33,738 nucleotides of DNA from Gammaproteobacteria bacterium (GCA_027021445.1 JALUUH010000109.1:1-33738); one strand, 5' to 3'. Positions 7,111 through 17,400 are shown, numbered from the stretch's first letter. Translations and numbers: made by a program. The notes: a model not told the origin generated them from the letters alone.

Positions 7111-8460
7111 CTATAGTAATTTCCACTGCATGGATAAGTTTGCAGAAAGTCTGTCATAGTCGAATAACGAAACGGTAGACTTGTTTTTAGTGTATTTTAT
7201 CTGCGGAGATATACTCAGGCGTTTTTCCAGCTGTATTTTTACACCACTGCTTAATAATATTTGACCTTCTTCACGACTTAGTCCAAAGAACGGTCTCTTA
7301 TAGTTTGAGTAATTTACCTTTGAAGAAGTAAAAAAATTATTTTCTCTCGTAATATAATGTTCGGTTTCTAAGCTTATGGCGATCGAGTATTTTTCATAGG
7401 GGGAGTTTTTTGATTTTGGATATTCGTAATTAAAACTACCCGCAGTTAGAAAGCTAGAGGGAAGCCGTAGCCCAAGAGAGAGTTTTCCACTAATTTTCAC
7501 AGCGCCCTGATAGCGATCACGTAATACAGAATCAGAGGGGTTTTTTAGATAAGACAGTGATGCATTGGTTCCTAGTAAGAATGAGGGATATAAAAAATAA
7601 TTCCATTGTGCTGATGATCTTAGGATGCCAGTATTAAAATTTTTATTTAGATAAATAGCGGTGCCAGAAATATTAGCATTGCTGGAAAACTTTCGGCGCT
7701 TATAGCTTATTCCAACGAGAGACATTGCGCCAGATGTATTGACAAACGATGCTCGATTATACTGGTTCTCAAATATGGCGGCACTGAGATATGAATCGGT
7801 ACGTTTGTCATGTGAATATGTTGCAAGATTATTCATACTCAATCCCATAAATCCTGATGGCTTCGCTTTACTTTCTGGGGTCAATAATAAACCCAGAAAG
7901 GTTTCATTTTCTGTGGCCCCATTCACATTATTATCAAAGCCACCTTTTAGTGAGATATAGGTCTCGAAATTAATGGGGTTTTTATTTAATTGAGCATTAA
8001 TTTTTTTGAGAAAAAAATGAATAAGTGATTTTAAGTGACTCGGAGGGTTTAAGCTGAGGGAAAACTCAAATTCTTTTTTGGCTTGATAGTACTCATTTGC
8101 AAGATAGTATGCGCGTGCTAATTCGAAACGAGCACCACCAAAATTTGCTTGTACCGCAATGGCTCTTTCCAAGGAAAAAATGGCAACGCTAATATTCCCA
8201 CTGTCTAAAGCCGATATACCCAATAGGTAATCAAATTGCGGATTGCCTGCATTCATATCAGCAAGTGGCGTTAGAAGAGCAAATGCTCTGATGGGTTGGT
8301 TGTTGGCTAAAAACGACTCTGCCTGTTTTAAGACTTCTTGTAGTGTTTCATTCGTTTTATTATCAAGTATATTCTTATCGATAGTCTCATCCGCGACAAC
8401 GCAGGGCGATGCGAGGAAGATAACAAAAATAAAGACTATATTTTTTGTTTTTTTCAGCAT
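7111..8460 (-). CDS. TPR plus outer-membrane barrel, Slam/DUF560-like
   Basis: This 449-residue protein has a signal peptide (VFIFVIFLASPCVVADE). Residues ~37-165 form TPR-like helix pairs (FDYLLGISALDSGNISVAIF, GARFELARAYYLANEYYQAK). From ~residue 168 (FETYISLKGGFDNNVNGAT) to the C-terminus the sequence alternates like an outer-membrane beta-barrel, with room for about 14 strands and an aromatic-containing last strand (LSMQWKLL). TPR plus ~280-residue barrel and total length match Slam / DUF560 proteins (488 residues in Neisseria Slam1), the translocators of type XI secretion. The downstream gene encodes a TbpB-like client candidate, which supports that reading. A generic TPR/barrel protein is the alternative. 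It is the first gene of the operon, with a CRP-like site 92 bases upstream. Confidence 0.72.
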   Translation of the reverse strand: MLKKTKNIVFIFVIFLASPCVVADETIDKNILDNKTNETLQEVLKQAESFLANNQPIRAFALLTPLADMNAGNPQFDYLLGISALDSGNISVAIFSLERAIAVQANFGGARFELARAYYLANEYYQAKKEFEFSLSLNPPSHLKSLIHFFLKKINAQLNKNPINFETYISLKGGFDNNVNGATENETFLGLLLTPESKAKPSGFMGLSMNNLATYSHDKRTDSYLSAAIFENQYNRASFVNTSGAMSLVGISYKRRKFSSNANISGTAIYLNKNFNTGILRSSAQWNYFLYPSFLLGTNASLSYLKNPSDSVLRDRYQGAVKISGKLSLGLRLPSSFLTAGSFNYEYPKSKNSPYEKYSIAISLETEHYITRENNFFTSSKVNYSNYKRPFFGLSREEGQILLSSGVKIQLEKRLSISPQIKYTKNKSTVSLFDYDRLSANLSMQWKLL

Positions 8461-8551
8461 TTTTCAATCTTTAGCAATTGTCTGCAGAAACCAGTTTAGC
8501 GATGGCAAATAATATTTACTGCGCCAGATATCACACATATTGGTTTTTATT

Positions 8552-8567
8552 TTTGATCTAGTTCACA
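8552..8567. promoter_or_regulatory. CRP/Vfr-like binding site in divergent spacer
   Basis: TTTGA-TCTAGT-TCACA matches the palindromic CRP consensus TGTGA-N6-TCACA at 9 of 10 core positions, and the idealised 16-mer TGTGATCTAGATCACA at 14 of 16. It lies 92 bases upstream of the barrel gene and 187 bases upstream of the STAS gene. On the minus strand, TATTAT (8514-8509) could be a -10 box. That would put the site near -58, close to the class I position of -61.5, with a poor -35 (TGTGTG) as expected for an activated promoter. This is a sequence match only. Confidence 0.5.
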
Positions 8568-8753
8568 GTTTTAGAAAATACGTACAAGATTAGGGGTAAA
8601 ACGCTAGATTAATATGGGATTACATATGTCTTCCGAGTTCAAATTTGCTTTCAAGGGGAACTTCCTTAAAACCGATATATAGAAGGCATAGATGAATTTA
8701 TCTGAAATAATGTTAAACCATAAAATTAATGTGTAATAAATGGAGAAGCAAAA

Positions 8754-9050
8754 ATGCCTGTTACAAGCAAGGTCGACGGTGATAATGTGATGATAACGAT
8801 CAGTGGGCGATTCAACTTTAATGATCATGTCCAATTTAGAAATGCCTATAAAGATATGGCTGCAAGTGCTAATTACACGATGGATATGAGCAATACCGAA
8901 TATATGGATAGCTCAGCGTTAGGGATGTTATTATTATTACGCGAGCATGCGGGCGGGGATTCATCAAACATTGTTATCGCTGGAAGTCCTCCAGACATTA
9001 AAAAAATACTCAATATTGCTAATTTTCAAAAGCTTTTTGAGTTACGTTAG
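8754..9050 (+). CDS. STAS-domain anti-sigma factor antagonist (HsbA/CrsA-like)
   Basis: This 98-residue single STAS-domain protein has GGAGAA 6 bases upstream of ATG. It contains the family's phosphorylation loop, MDSSALGMLLLL, with the target Ser at 53 or 54, followed by the typical VIAGSPPDIKKILNIANF helix and strand. Proteins of this kind bind an anti-sigma factor or another partner when unphosphorylated and are switched off by a serine kinase. The next gene, 15 bases downstream, encodes a protein with both a PP2C phosphatase and an RsbW-like ATPase, so the pair is a self-contained partner-switching module. The same pairing is known as HsbA/HsbR in Pseudomonas and CrsA/CrsR in Shewanella. 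The downstream target here is unknown. Confidence 0.85.
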   Translation: MPVTSKVDGDNVMITISGRFNFNDHVQFRNAYKDMAASANYTMDMSNTEYMDSSALGMLLLLREHAGGDSSNIVIAGSPPDIKKILNIANFQKLFELR

Positions 9051-9065
9051 TTAGATTTCCGAACG

Positions 9066-10772
9066 ATGAAAGTTTTAGTCGTCGATGATGATGCAACGAA
9101 TAGGCTTGTTTTAAAGGGTTTGCTCGAAAAGGATAATCATACTGTAATTCTCGCGGTCAATGGAATAGAAGCGATACAACGGTATGAAAACGAAGGCCCT
9201 GATCTAATTTTGATGGATGTGATGATGCCTGAAATGGATGGATATCAGGCAACAAAAGAAATCAAAAAAAGATGTGGTGAACGCTTTGTACCTATCATCT
9301 TTTTAACGGCGGTTAGTGGCAATGAAGCCCTGGTTACTTGTTTAGAATACGGGGGTGACGATTATATAGGGAAACCCTTTAATCGTACTGTTTTAAGTGC
9401 AAAGATAGAGGCAATGAATCGAATTGTTGCTCTTTATTATCAAGTACAGAGCCAGAAAGAAGAGTTAGAAGTTCACAAAAGACATGTGCAAAGAGAGACA
9501 GAAGTTGCGGAAAAGATATTTAACGGGATCCTAGAGCGCAGCGATCTCAATGTGGGTTTCATAAACACCTTAAGAAAATCCGCAGAAGCATTCAATGGCG
9601 ACATAGTTCTTGCGACGCGAAACCCCAACGGGGGTATGAATATATTAGTCGGCGATTTTACCGGCCATGGCTTAGCCGCTGCAATCGGTGCCATGCCCGT
9701 TTCAGATGTATTCTACGGCATGTCAAAAAAAGGTTTTGAACTCGAAGATATAGTATCCGAAATTAATAAGAAGCTCCGAATAGTCTTGCCAATGGGAAGA
9801 TTTCTCGCAGCATGCATTATCCACATAGACACTCGATGCGAATATCTTAAGATATGGAATGGAGGAATGCCAGAGGTTCTAGTATATCGTCCCAGTACGC
9901 AACAAATTGCAGAGGTATTACCTTCGGAGCATGTTCCGTTGGGAATATCGGCTCCAGCACAATTTGAAACGCAAGCCAAACGGGTAAAAATCTACCCTGG
10001 AGATTATTTATACATATATTCAGATGGAGTGATCGAAACAACCAATAAAGAAGACGAATTATACGGTTTGGATAGGCTGGTAAACGTTATAACACAGTTT
10101 GACGGCGAGAATGTAATCTCCGAATTAGATGCTTCGCTCAACCGTTTTTCGAATAGTCTTCCTCAAGCAGATGATATTACACTTATGGAATTTCACTGCA
10201 GTCCTACTCAATTATTACAGCTAGATAATGAAATATCAGTTGGAAAAACGTATGCAACTGCATGGAATATGTCGTTTTTGTTTGAAATAGACACCTTACA
10301 ACGCCTAGACCCCGTTACCTTCTTAATGAAGACGCTCAATGAAATTCAAGGCCTTAGAAATCATAGTGAAAGCTTATTTATGGTGATTTCAGAACTCTTT
10401 AGCAATGCACTAGAGCATGGTGTTCTCGGTTTAGACTCAAGCATAAAAGGCTCTCCAGAGGGTTTTGCGAAATACTATTTTGAGCGAGAAAGGTTACTTA
10501 AAGCGACGGAGCATGCATATATTAAAGTTAGTTTTTCTCAAAAAACCATTGGCGGTGGTGGTGAAATAACAATCGTAGTCGAGGACTCAGGAAATGGTTT
10601 TGATTATAATGAGATTGATTATACAAGTAATACCCTGCCGGATGAAACTATGAAATCGGGACGAGGGCAGGCCATTGTTGCGAATTTATGTAAATCAGTG
10701 AATTATTTGGGTGGTGGAAATATCGTTGAAGCCGTCTATGCTTGGAATAATACCCCGCATTTGTCCTTATAA
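9066..10772 (+). CDS. Response regulator with PP2C phosphatase and anti-sigma-type ATPase (HsbR/CrsR-like)
   Basis: This 568-residue cytoplasmic protein has three parts. Residues 1-125 are a receiver with acidic D7-D9, phospho-acceptor D51 and K103 (YIGKPF). A helical linker (~125-150) follows. Residues ~150-380 are a SpoIIE/PP2C phosphatase with metal-ligand motifs GDFTGHG, YSDGVIE and QADDIT. Residues ~410-568 are an RsbW-type ATPase with N-box SELFSNALEHG, DSGNGF and SGRGQAIV. This architecture and length match HsbR of Pseudomonas. Receiver phosphorylation is expected to shift the balance between phosphorylating and dephosphorylating the STAS protein encoded just upstream. There is no good ribosome binding site before the ATG, so coupling to the STAS gene is likely. 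Confidence 0.88.
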   Translation: MKVLVVDDDATNRLVLKGLLEKDNHTVILAVNGIEAIQRYENEGPDLILMDVMMPEMDGYQATKEIKKRCGERFVPIIFLTAVSGNEALVTCLEYGGDDYIGKPFNRTVLSAKIEAMNRIVALYYQVQSQKEELEVHKRHVQRETEVAEKIFNGILERSDLNVGFINTLRKSAEAFNGDIVLATRNPNGGMNILVGDFTGHGLAAAIGAMPVSDVFYGMSKKGFELEDIVSEINKKLRIVLPMGRFLAACIIHIDTRCEYLKIWNGGMPEVLVYRPSTQQIAEVLPSEHVPLGISAPAQFETQAKRVKIYPGDYLYIYSDGVIETTNKEDELYGLDRLVNVITQFDGENVISELDASLNRFSNSLPQADDITLMEFHCSPTQLLQLDNEISVGKTYATAWNMSFLFEIDTLQRLDPVTFLMKTLNEIQGLRNHSESLFMVISELFSNALEHGVLGLDSSIKGSPEGFAKYYFERERLLKATEHAYIKVSFSQKTIGGGGEITIVVEDSGNGFDYNEIDYTSNTLPDETMKSGRGQAIVANLCKSVNYLGGGNIVEAVYAWNNTPHLSL

Positions 10773-10941
10773 GAAAGCAGCGACGCTGAATCGTTACATC
10801 AGAAATTTAACAAATAGATAATAATTTCAATTCTGTGTAAGCTAGTACCTACTCATAGCTGCAACAAGTAATGGATTTTTACTTGAGTGAATGTCTAACA
10901 TTGTTTAGAAATAATTGAATAAATATTATTGGGAGTGATCT

Positions 10942-11619
10942 TTGAAATTTATAATTGCAGATGATCATGCCATTGTCCGGGAGGGAGTTATTTATTCTTT
11001 AAAGAACCACTTTGGGGATGAAACCGAGGTTTTAGAAGCTGAAGACTCTGCTAGCTTGATTGCATTATTAGAAAACAATAATACGTTTGATCTCATATTG
11101 CTCGATCTGATGATGCCAGGATCCAAGGGCCTCTCCCTATTAAAAAGAATATGTAACGACTGGCCAGAACAAACCGTTGCGGTGTTATCTGCTTCAGAAA
11201 ACTCTAAAGACATGCGCAAATCAATCGACTATGGAGCTGCTGGGTTTATCCCTAAATCTTTAGCACGGGAAGTAATGATTAGTGCAATTAGATTGGTGCT
11301 TGTAGGAGGTGTCTATGTGCCAACAAAGGGTTTCATGTCAACAGCAGCAGACGTTGCTGACAGAATTGAAAAAAATGTTCTTCTTGAAGCAGATGGCTCA
11401 ATCCCATTATTAACTGACCGACAACGGCAAGTATTGATCGGTATAGCGAGAGGAAAAACCAATAGAGATATTGGAAATGAACTTGAATTATCAGAATATA
11501 CGATTAAAATTCACGTCACTGCGATATTTAAGAAACTTAAGGTGAGTAATCGCATGCAGTCAGTATTGATCGCAAAAGAGCTAGGTCTATTCGAAGCTGA
11601 CGATCTTATCAATGATTAA
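10942..11619 (+). CDS. NarL/LuxR-type response regulator
   Basis: This 225-residue DNA-binding response regulator starts at TTG 10942. GGGAG at 10931-10935 is ideally placed and no in-frame ATG is available nearby. The receiver (residues 1-125) has D7/D8, phospho-acceptor D55 (LILLDLMMPG) and a conserved Lys in FIPKSL. Residues ~155-215 are a LuxR-type helix-turn-helix (LTDRQRQVLIGIARGKTNRD then LSEYTIKIHVTAIFKKL). It follows the HsbR-like gene after 169 bases and precedes a hybrid histidine kinase by 62, so the kinase is a plausible partner. It has the size and layout of UvrY/GacA but is not clearly that orthologue. Confidence 0.88.
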   Translation: MKFIIADDHAIVREGVIYSLKNHFGDETEVLEAEDSASLIALLENNNTFDLILLDLMMPGSKGLSLLKRICNDWPEQTVAVLSASENSKDMRKSIDYGAAGFIPKSLAREVMISAIRLVLVGGVYVPTKGFMSTAADVADRIEKNVLLEADGSIPLLTDRQRQVLIGIARGKTNRDIGNELELSEYTIKIHVTAIFKKLKVSNRMQSVLIAKELGLFEADDLIND

Positions 11620-11681
11620 ATAATATAAATTAATTTCCTATAGATTTTTATTTTGTTGACCACATGCTCTAGAATAAGTTG

Positions 11682-14375
11682 ATGACAAAATCGTGTATAG
11701 ATCGTTTTTTCAATGGCTGGGGCATACGAAAGCAGTTGTTACTTGTCGCAATAATACCTGTTATTGTCAGTGTTATAATACTAGGCTTCTTTACCGCGAA
11801 TAGTCAAATTGAACAAGCGAAGCGAGCACTTAATAACAAAGGTCAAGTATTAATAGATTATATTGATTCTGTCGTTGAACTAGGTTTGTTTTCAGAAAAT
11901 ATAAAGCAAATTCATAAACTGGTAGAGAAAACACTGCAGGATCCTGACGTCGTTCAAATCATTGTGCGTGACAAGGATCATCGTATTCTTGTTAATCAAA
12001 TAAAGAATAAGGATCGTCTTAAGCAAGAAAGCCGTCGCGATCATCTGCGCACTTTTTCGAGTGTTGTCAAGGCCATTCCAAACGCTCCACTGGCTTATGT
12101 CTCCGTTACTTTAGATACACGCAAAATCTCGGATCTAAAGACTAATATCATACTCAATAGTTTACTCGCTGTTTTTGTCGGAATATTTTTTAGCGCTCTA
12201 TTAGCAATAAGAATGAGTAGTAGTGTGACTGATCCCATCATACGCCTTGCTAAAAATGTACGGCAATTATCCCATGGTCAATATGGTATACGCGTGAATG
12301 AAAGTACAAGCGGTGAAATAGCAGAGTTAGAAAAAGGTTTTAACCGACTGGCAGAGACTATTGAGTCTTCGCAAATTCAGCTGAAGCATAAAATAGAACA
12401 AGCAACTGCTGAACTAATCGTCACCGTAAAAGAACTCGAAAAAAATAATTATCAACTCGATTGTGCTCGAAAATATGCAATAGAAGCGGGAAGAGAAAAA
12501 ATGGAATTTCTCGCTAAAATGAGCCATGAGATACGTACGCCGGTTAATGTTGTCATTGGTTTTTCAAAACTCATTGAAACCAGCCATAATGAAAGAGAAA
12601 AATTAGACCATTTAGCTACCATCTACCAATCAGGGAATCAGCTGCTCGCTCTTATTGACGATATTCTTAATATTTCCAAGCTAGAATTAGGAAATGTTAG
12701 TTTGGAGGAAATAGATTTTAATCTGCGAGATTGTCTTGAAAATATAGTTAGCATGCTAGCACCAATAGCTCAGGAAAAAGAATTAATCATTGTTTTGCTA
12801 ATGCACTCTAATGTTCCTGAGTTGTTAAAAGGAGATCCTACTCGGATAAGTCAAGTTATTACTAATCTTGTTAATAATGCGATAAAGTTTACCGAGAAAG
12901 GATCTGTTATTATTGAGGTAAGCTCACATGCAGAAACAACAGCCGCGATTAAACTTAACCTTTCTATAAAAGACACGGGAATCGGTATTTCACAACGTGA
13001 TATCCCGCGTTTGTTTAATGCATTTTCTCAAATTGATTCAAGTATAACGCGTCGATTTGGTGGAACCGGCCTAGGATTAGTTATTGCTAAGCGCATTATT
13101 AACATGATGGAAGGTGATATTTTCGTTACAAGCCAATTAGGCAAAGGATCTGAGTTTTGTGCAGAATGGTGGGCTAGTAAACAGAATATTTCTTCTGATG
13201 AAACAAAAGCACCTTTACTACAAGGTGTAGAAATCATTTTATTGGAAGATCATCCCATAATTTGTCGAGCAATCAGAAATATGTTGCTAGACTGGGAAGC
13301 CAACGTATGCATTGTCAAAAATATAGATCTTCTGCTGAGCAAACTTCAACAAAGCACCCTGTTAACTAGAGTCATCGTGGGTTTGGGTTTTGATTCCTCA
13401 TCTAAGGAATATATTAAGTCTCTGTATAAAAAAATAAGAGCCACTTTTGCTGCTAAATTAATCTTTCTTATTCCGAATAGAATAACCATCCACTCATCTC
13501 AACTATTGGCGGATGAAAATTTTTCAATGATCGAAAAGCCGATTCGCAAACACGTCTTATTAACTGAATTAGTAGAGTTTAATGCCCAAGCCAGAACAGA
13601 ATTTATATCCGACGAAGAAATAAATAATAAATTCCCCAGTTGCAAAGCGTTAGTCGCAGAAGATCATAAGTATAATATGATTTTGATGACTAGCTTTCTC
13701 GAGAAAAAAAATGTTACTGTTATTCAAGCCGTTAACGGTGAGCAGGCGATTGAACTCTATAAAACCGAAAATGTAGATATTATATTCATGGATATTCATA
13801 TGCCGAAAATGGATGGAATAGAAGCAATAAAAATAATAAGGAATATGGATAATAGTATTAATCGGGTGCCTATTGTAGTGCTTACTGCTGATGTATTTAT
13901 TCAGGAAAATGAGCAGCTGGATCCTTCGCTGATTGAGGAAATATTACTTAAGCCAGTATGTAGTCGCAATTTATGGGCTGTGTTAGAAAGGGTGAATATC
14001 GGCAAGCGTTCTCATCCAGCCACCCCATTAAGCCAATCCGCTGGCCACGTAGCCGCTTATGCTGCTGTTGCAAATGAGTTTCCCGAAATTTTACAGGCTA
14101 AATTTGCAAAAGAAGTCGATTTACTTTACGACTTAATCAACGTTTCCTATCAGCAAGATGATCTAATGGAACTGAAAAATTTGCTGCATAAAATGGCGGG
14201 AATGGCTGGCCCATTTGGAATAAATGAGCTGTCAACTATCTGCAACGAATTTGTTCGACACTTAGAAAAGCATGATATACCCAAAATGGAATCGTCTTTT
14301 GAGCGCTTAACCCAGTTTAAAATCTCCTTGCTTAAGCATTCTTCGATAAAAACAAAAGCCGGGAAGTTGAATTAA
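11682..14375 (+). CDS. BarA/GacS-like hybrid sensor histidine kinase
   Basis: This is an 897-residue tripartite kinase from ATG 11682 (a TTG directly before it is also possible). The order is TM1 (~19-40), a periplasmic sensor of ~115 residues, TM2 (~155-177), HAMP, HisKA with H282 (KMSHEIRTPVN), and HATPase with NLVNNAIKF, DTGIGI and GGTGLGL. Then come a first receiver (~513-640), a second receiver (~658-775; D704 in IIFMDIHMP, K757), and an HPt domain with H836 (LLHKMAGMAG). The first receiver keeps the acidic pair (LLEDHP) but has no Asp at the end of its third strand (RVIVGLG), so it looks degenerate. This architecture matches BarA/GacS. It probably feeds the LuxR-type regulator upstream or the HsbR-like receiver. 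The signal is unknown. Confidence 0.88.
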   Translation: MTKSCIDRFFNGWGIRKQLLLVAIIPVIVSVIILGFFTANSQIEQAKRALNNKGQVLIDYIDSVVELGLFSENIKQIHKLVEKTLQDPDVVQIIVRDKDHRILVNQIKNKDRLKQESRRDHLRTFSSVVKAIPNAPLAYVSVTLDTRKISDLKTNIILNSLLAVFVGIFFSALLAIRMSSSVTDPIIRLAKNVRQLSHGQYGIRVNESTSGEIAELEKGFNRLAETIESSQIQLKHKIEQATAELIVTVKELEKNNYQLDCARKYAIEAGREKMEFLAKMSHEIRTPVNVVIGFSKLIETSHNEREKLDHLATIYQSGNQLLALIDDILNISKLELGNVSLEEIDFNLRDCLENIVSMLAPIAQEKELIIVLLMHSNVPELLKGDPTRISQVITNLVNNAIKFTEKGSVIIEVSSHAETTAAIKLNLSIKDTGIGISQRDIPRLFNAFSQIDSSITRRFGGTGLGLVIAKRIINMMEGDIFVTSQLGKGSEFCAEWWASKQNISSDETKAPLLQGVEIILLEDHPIICRAIRNMLLDWEANVCIVKNIDLLLSKLQQSTLLTRVIVGLGFDSSSKEYIKSLYKKIRATFAAKLIFLIPNRITIHSSQLLADENFSMIEKPIRKHVLLTELVEFNAQARTEFISDEEINNKFPSCKALVAEDHKYNMILMTSFLEKKNVTVIQAVNGEQAIELYKTENVDIIFMDIHMPKMDGIEAIKIIRNMDNSINRVPIVVLTADVFIQENEQLDPSLIEEILLKPVCSRNLWAVLERVNIGKRSHPATPLSQSAGHVAAYAAVANEFPEILQAKFAKEVDLLYDLINVSYQQDDLMELKNLLHKMAGMAGPFGINELSTICNEFVRHLEKHDIPKMESSFERLTQFKISLLKHSSIKTKAGKLN

Positions 14376-14479
14376 AACACGCGCTAGAAGATAATAAGCT
14401 TAATGATTACGGCGAACATTCATTTGCAGAGTGGAGTATTTTATAAATTGACTATGATTTTCAAGTTTACAGGTGTTGG

Positions 14480-17400
14480 GTGATTGAGCGTACTGAAAAT
14501 ATAGGTAAAAACCTTCTGCGAGATAATCTTCTTATACGTTTTGAAGGTGATAATGCTAAGCCGGTAGCTTGGGTGAGTGGGCCTCCTGGCTCAGGAAAAA
14601 CTAATTTAGTATCGACTTATGTTAAAGATAAGACCCCCGTCATTATTTGGTATGAAATCGAAGCGGGCGATGAAGACCCCGCGACTTTTTTCCATTATTT
14701 GTCTGAAAATATCAAAAAAAAATGTCGGTTTCCGAATAACTGGGTAACCCCTTTAAAGCCTGAATTCCTACCTTCTGTGGAAGTTTATGCACGCCAGTTT
14801 TTTCAATTACTGTGTGAGAGTATTAATCAACCCTTTATTTTAGTTTTAGACCAATACCAAGAGTTACCCGATGATTCCATCATTCATCAATTAATCAAAC
14901 ATTTCATTCGCGCACTGCCGAGTCGTAGCTCAATCATTTTCTTAAGCCGGACAGAGCCACCAGCTTCCTTAGCACGATTTATTGTAAATCAACAAATTGA
15001 ATACATTGGATGGAATGATTTACGTTTTACTTCCGATGAAATAGATGCGCTTGGACGTTTGTGGGGTTTTTGTGATAAAGAGATGCAGTTGTTAGAGAGT
15101 GCAAAACCACAGATTAATGGCTGGGTAGCCGGCGCCGTATTGTTTTGTGACTTTATTCGAAATGTCAAAAAGGTACCCGAAAAACTCGATTTAACCAATT
15201 CTGATATTTTACTGAACTACTTTTCTGGCGAAATACTTAATCAATTAAGTGAGGTCGAAAGATCATTTTTATTTCAGATTGCTTTTTTACCGCGGTTTGA
15301 CCCAGAAATTGCGACTGAGCTAACGGGGATCAAAAATTCACCGCATATTATAGAACGACTATACAATAATCATTCGTTTACCGAAAAACTAAGTTACTCC
15401 TCAAACGAGTATCAGTTGCATCCGTTATTCAGACGGTTTTTGCGTTCGCGGATCAACGAAGAGTGGTCTACAGCAGATATTCGACAGATAAAACAAAGAG
15501 CGGCTGTATGCCTAGAAAAACAAGGATTAATTGATCATGCCATCACTTATTGGTTTGCAGCGCAGCAATGGGGCGAACTCAGCAGAATTGCTGAAACTTA
15601 TACCGACGTACTGATTGAGCAGGGAAGAGGGAATACCGTTGCCAAGTGGTTTCAGCAAATTCCAACTAACATACTCGAAAAAAATCCTTGTTTTTCATAT
15701 TGGAGAGCACGGGCCGTCATGCCTTATGATACCAATGAAGCGCGTTATCAATATAAGCTAGCGTACGACAACTATTCTTTAATCAATACTGACATCAATA
15801 AAAAGTGGTTGTGTTGGGCAGGCTGTGTCGCGACTTATATTCACGAGTGGAAAGCGTTTAAAGAACTCGATTTTTGGATTAGTGAATTAAGCTTTTTACC
15901 GTCTGATTTTCCAGCTGGATGCAATATTGAAACAAAAGCCAGTGTGACCTCGGCAATGTTCATGGCTTTGGTCTTTCGACAACCGGATCACCCTAACTTC
16001 ACTCAATGGGAAATGGCAAGTTTAGCGCTGGTCAAGAGCGCGCTCAATATCAACCAAAAAATTACCATTGGTAATTGCTTAGTACTCTATTATTCTTGGA
16101 TTGCAGACTTACCTAAATGTCGGGTAATCATGGAATCCGTGCGCGAAAATATTACCCAGCCCGATGTTTTACCACTTACCAAAATTATCTGGTATTCAAT
16201 GGAAGCCATGTATGCTTGGTTGGGTTTAAAACCAAGTCGCTGTGAAGAGTGCGTTACGATTGGACTTGCCATGGCCAAGCAATTTGGCATCCACATCTGG
16301 GATTTCATGCTAAATGCGCAAGGCACTTATGGCAAACTATCCTCTGGACAACTTTCAGGTGCAGGGGCTTATTTAAAGCAAATGTCCCATTCTGTAAGCG
16401 GTGGACGCTTTCTTGACGGTTCTCAATATCACTATCTAGGTGCTTGGGTTTCCGTACTCAAAAAAGACTATCCTCAAGCGCTCGAAAAGATAAAGTTTGC
16501 GCATGATTTGGCAACGGATGCAGGCTCGCCATTTCCCAAAACATTTGTAGACATTGCATTATCCCAAATGTTGTTTGAGCAAGGCGAAAAATCGGCAGCC
16601 ATCACATTGATTAAGCAAGTGAACGACGCGGCGGATTCACTACGCAGTCGTCATTTCAAACACCATAGTTTTTTGATGCTGGCCTATTTCCATTTATCGG
16701 ATGATCAAAGTGTTGCAGGAATTGATTATTTAAAAAAAGGATTCAAATTCGCACGCGAAAATCATTTCTTAAGCCTAATATGGTGGCGGCCAGAAGTGAT
16801 GTCTAAATTGTGTGGAATTGCATTATTGCAAAACATTGAAACGCCATATGTCAAAGAATTAATTATCAAGAACAGATTGTCACCGGATGCAGAATTTTTT
16901 GGCTTGGAGCGCTGGCCCTGGCAAGTAAAAATTACTTCTTTTGGTCATTTTACCCTCTCGCAATACGATAAAGTGATTGCGGCTTCAGGAAAAAGCCAAG
17001 CCAAACCTTTAGAGTTGTTAAAAGTATTAGTTTCCTATGGCGGTCAAAAAGTGAGTGAAACAAAAATTACCGACTGCTTATGGCCAGATGCCGAAGGAGA
17101 TATGGCGCATCACTCATTTAATACAACCTTGTATCGTTTAAGAAAACTATTAGGCTGTGATAAATCGCTACTATTGAACGGCGCTAAATTGAGTTTAAAT
17201 CCCGCTCTTTGCTGGACCGATGTTTGGGCATTTGAAATGATGGAAAAACAGGTAATACTACAATTGCAAAAACCGGTAATAGATTCCGCCGCTATTGAGC
17301 AAATAGAGATGGAATTATTTTATTTATATCAAGGTTCTTTTTTGAGCCTTGAAAGTGAAAAACCCTGGGTGTTTATAAAACGAGAAAAAGAACGCAGCCG

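Noticed and set aside
8604-8834. 76-residue minus-strand ORF in the divergent spacer
   Set aside because: It overlaps the start of the STAS gene, lacks a ribosome binding site and has unconvincing composition.
10773-10941. CsrB/RsmY-type small RNA between the HsbR-like and LuxR-type genes
   Set aside because: No repeated GGA loops or terminator are visible. The TTGTTT/TATTAT pair would put the start point only ~5 bases from the start codon.
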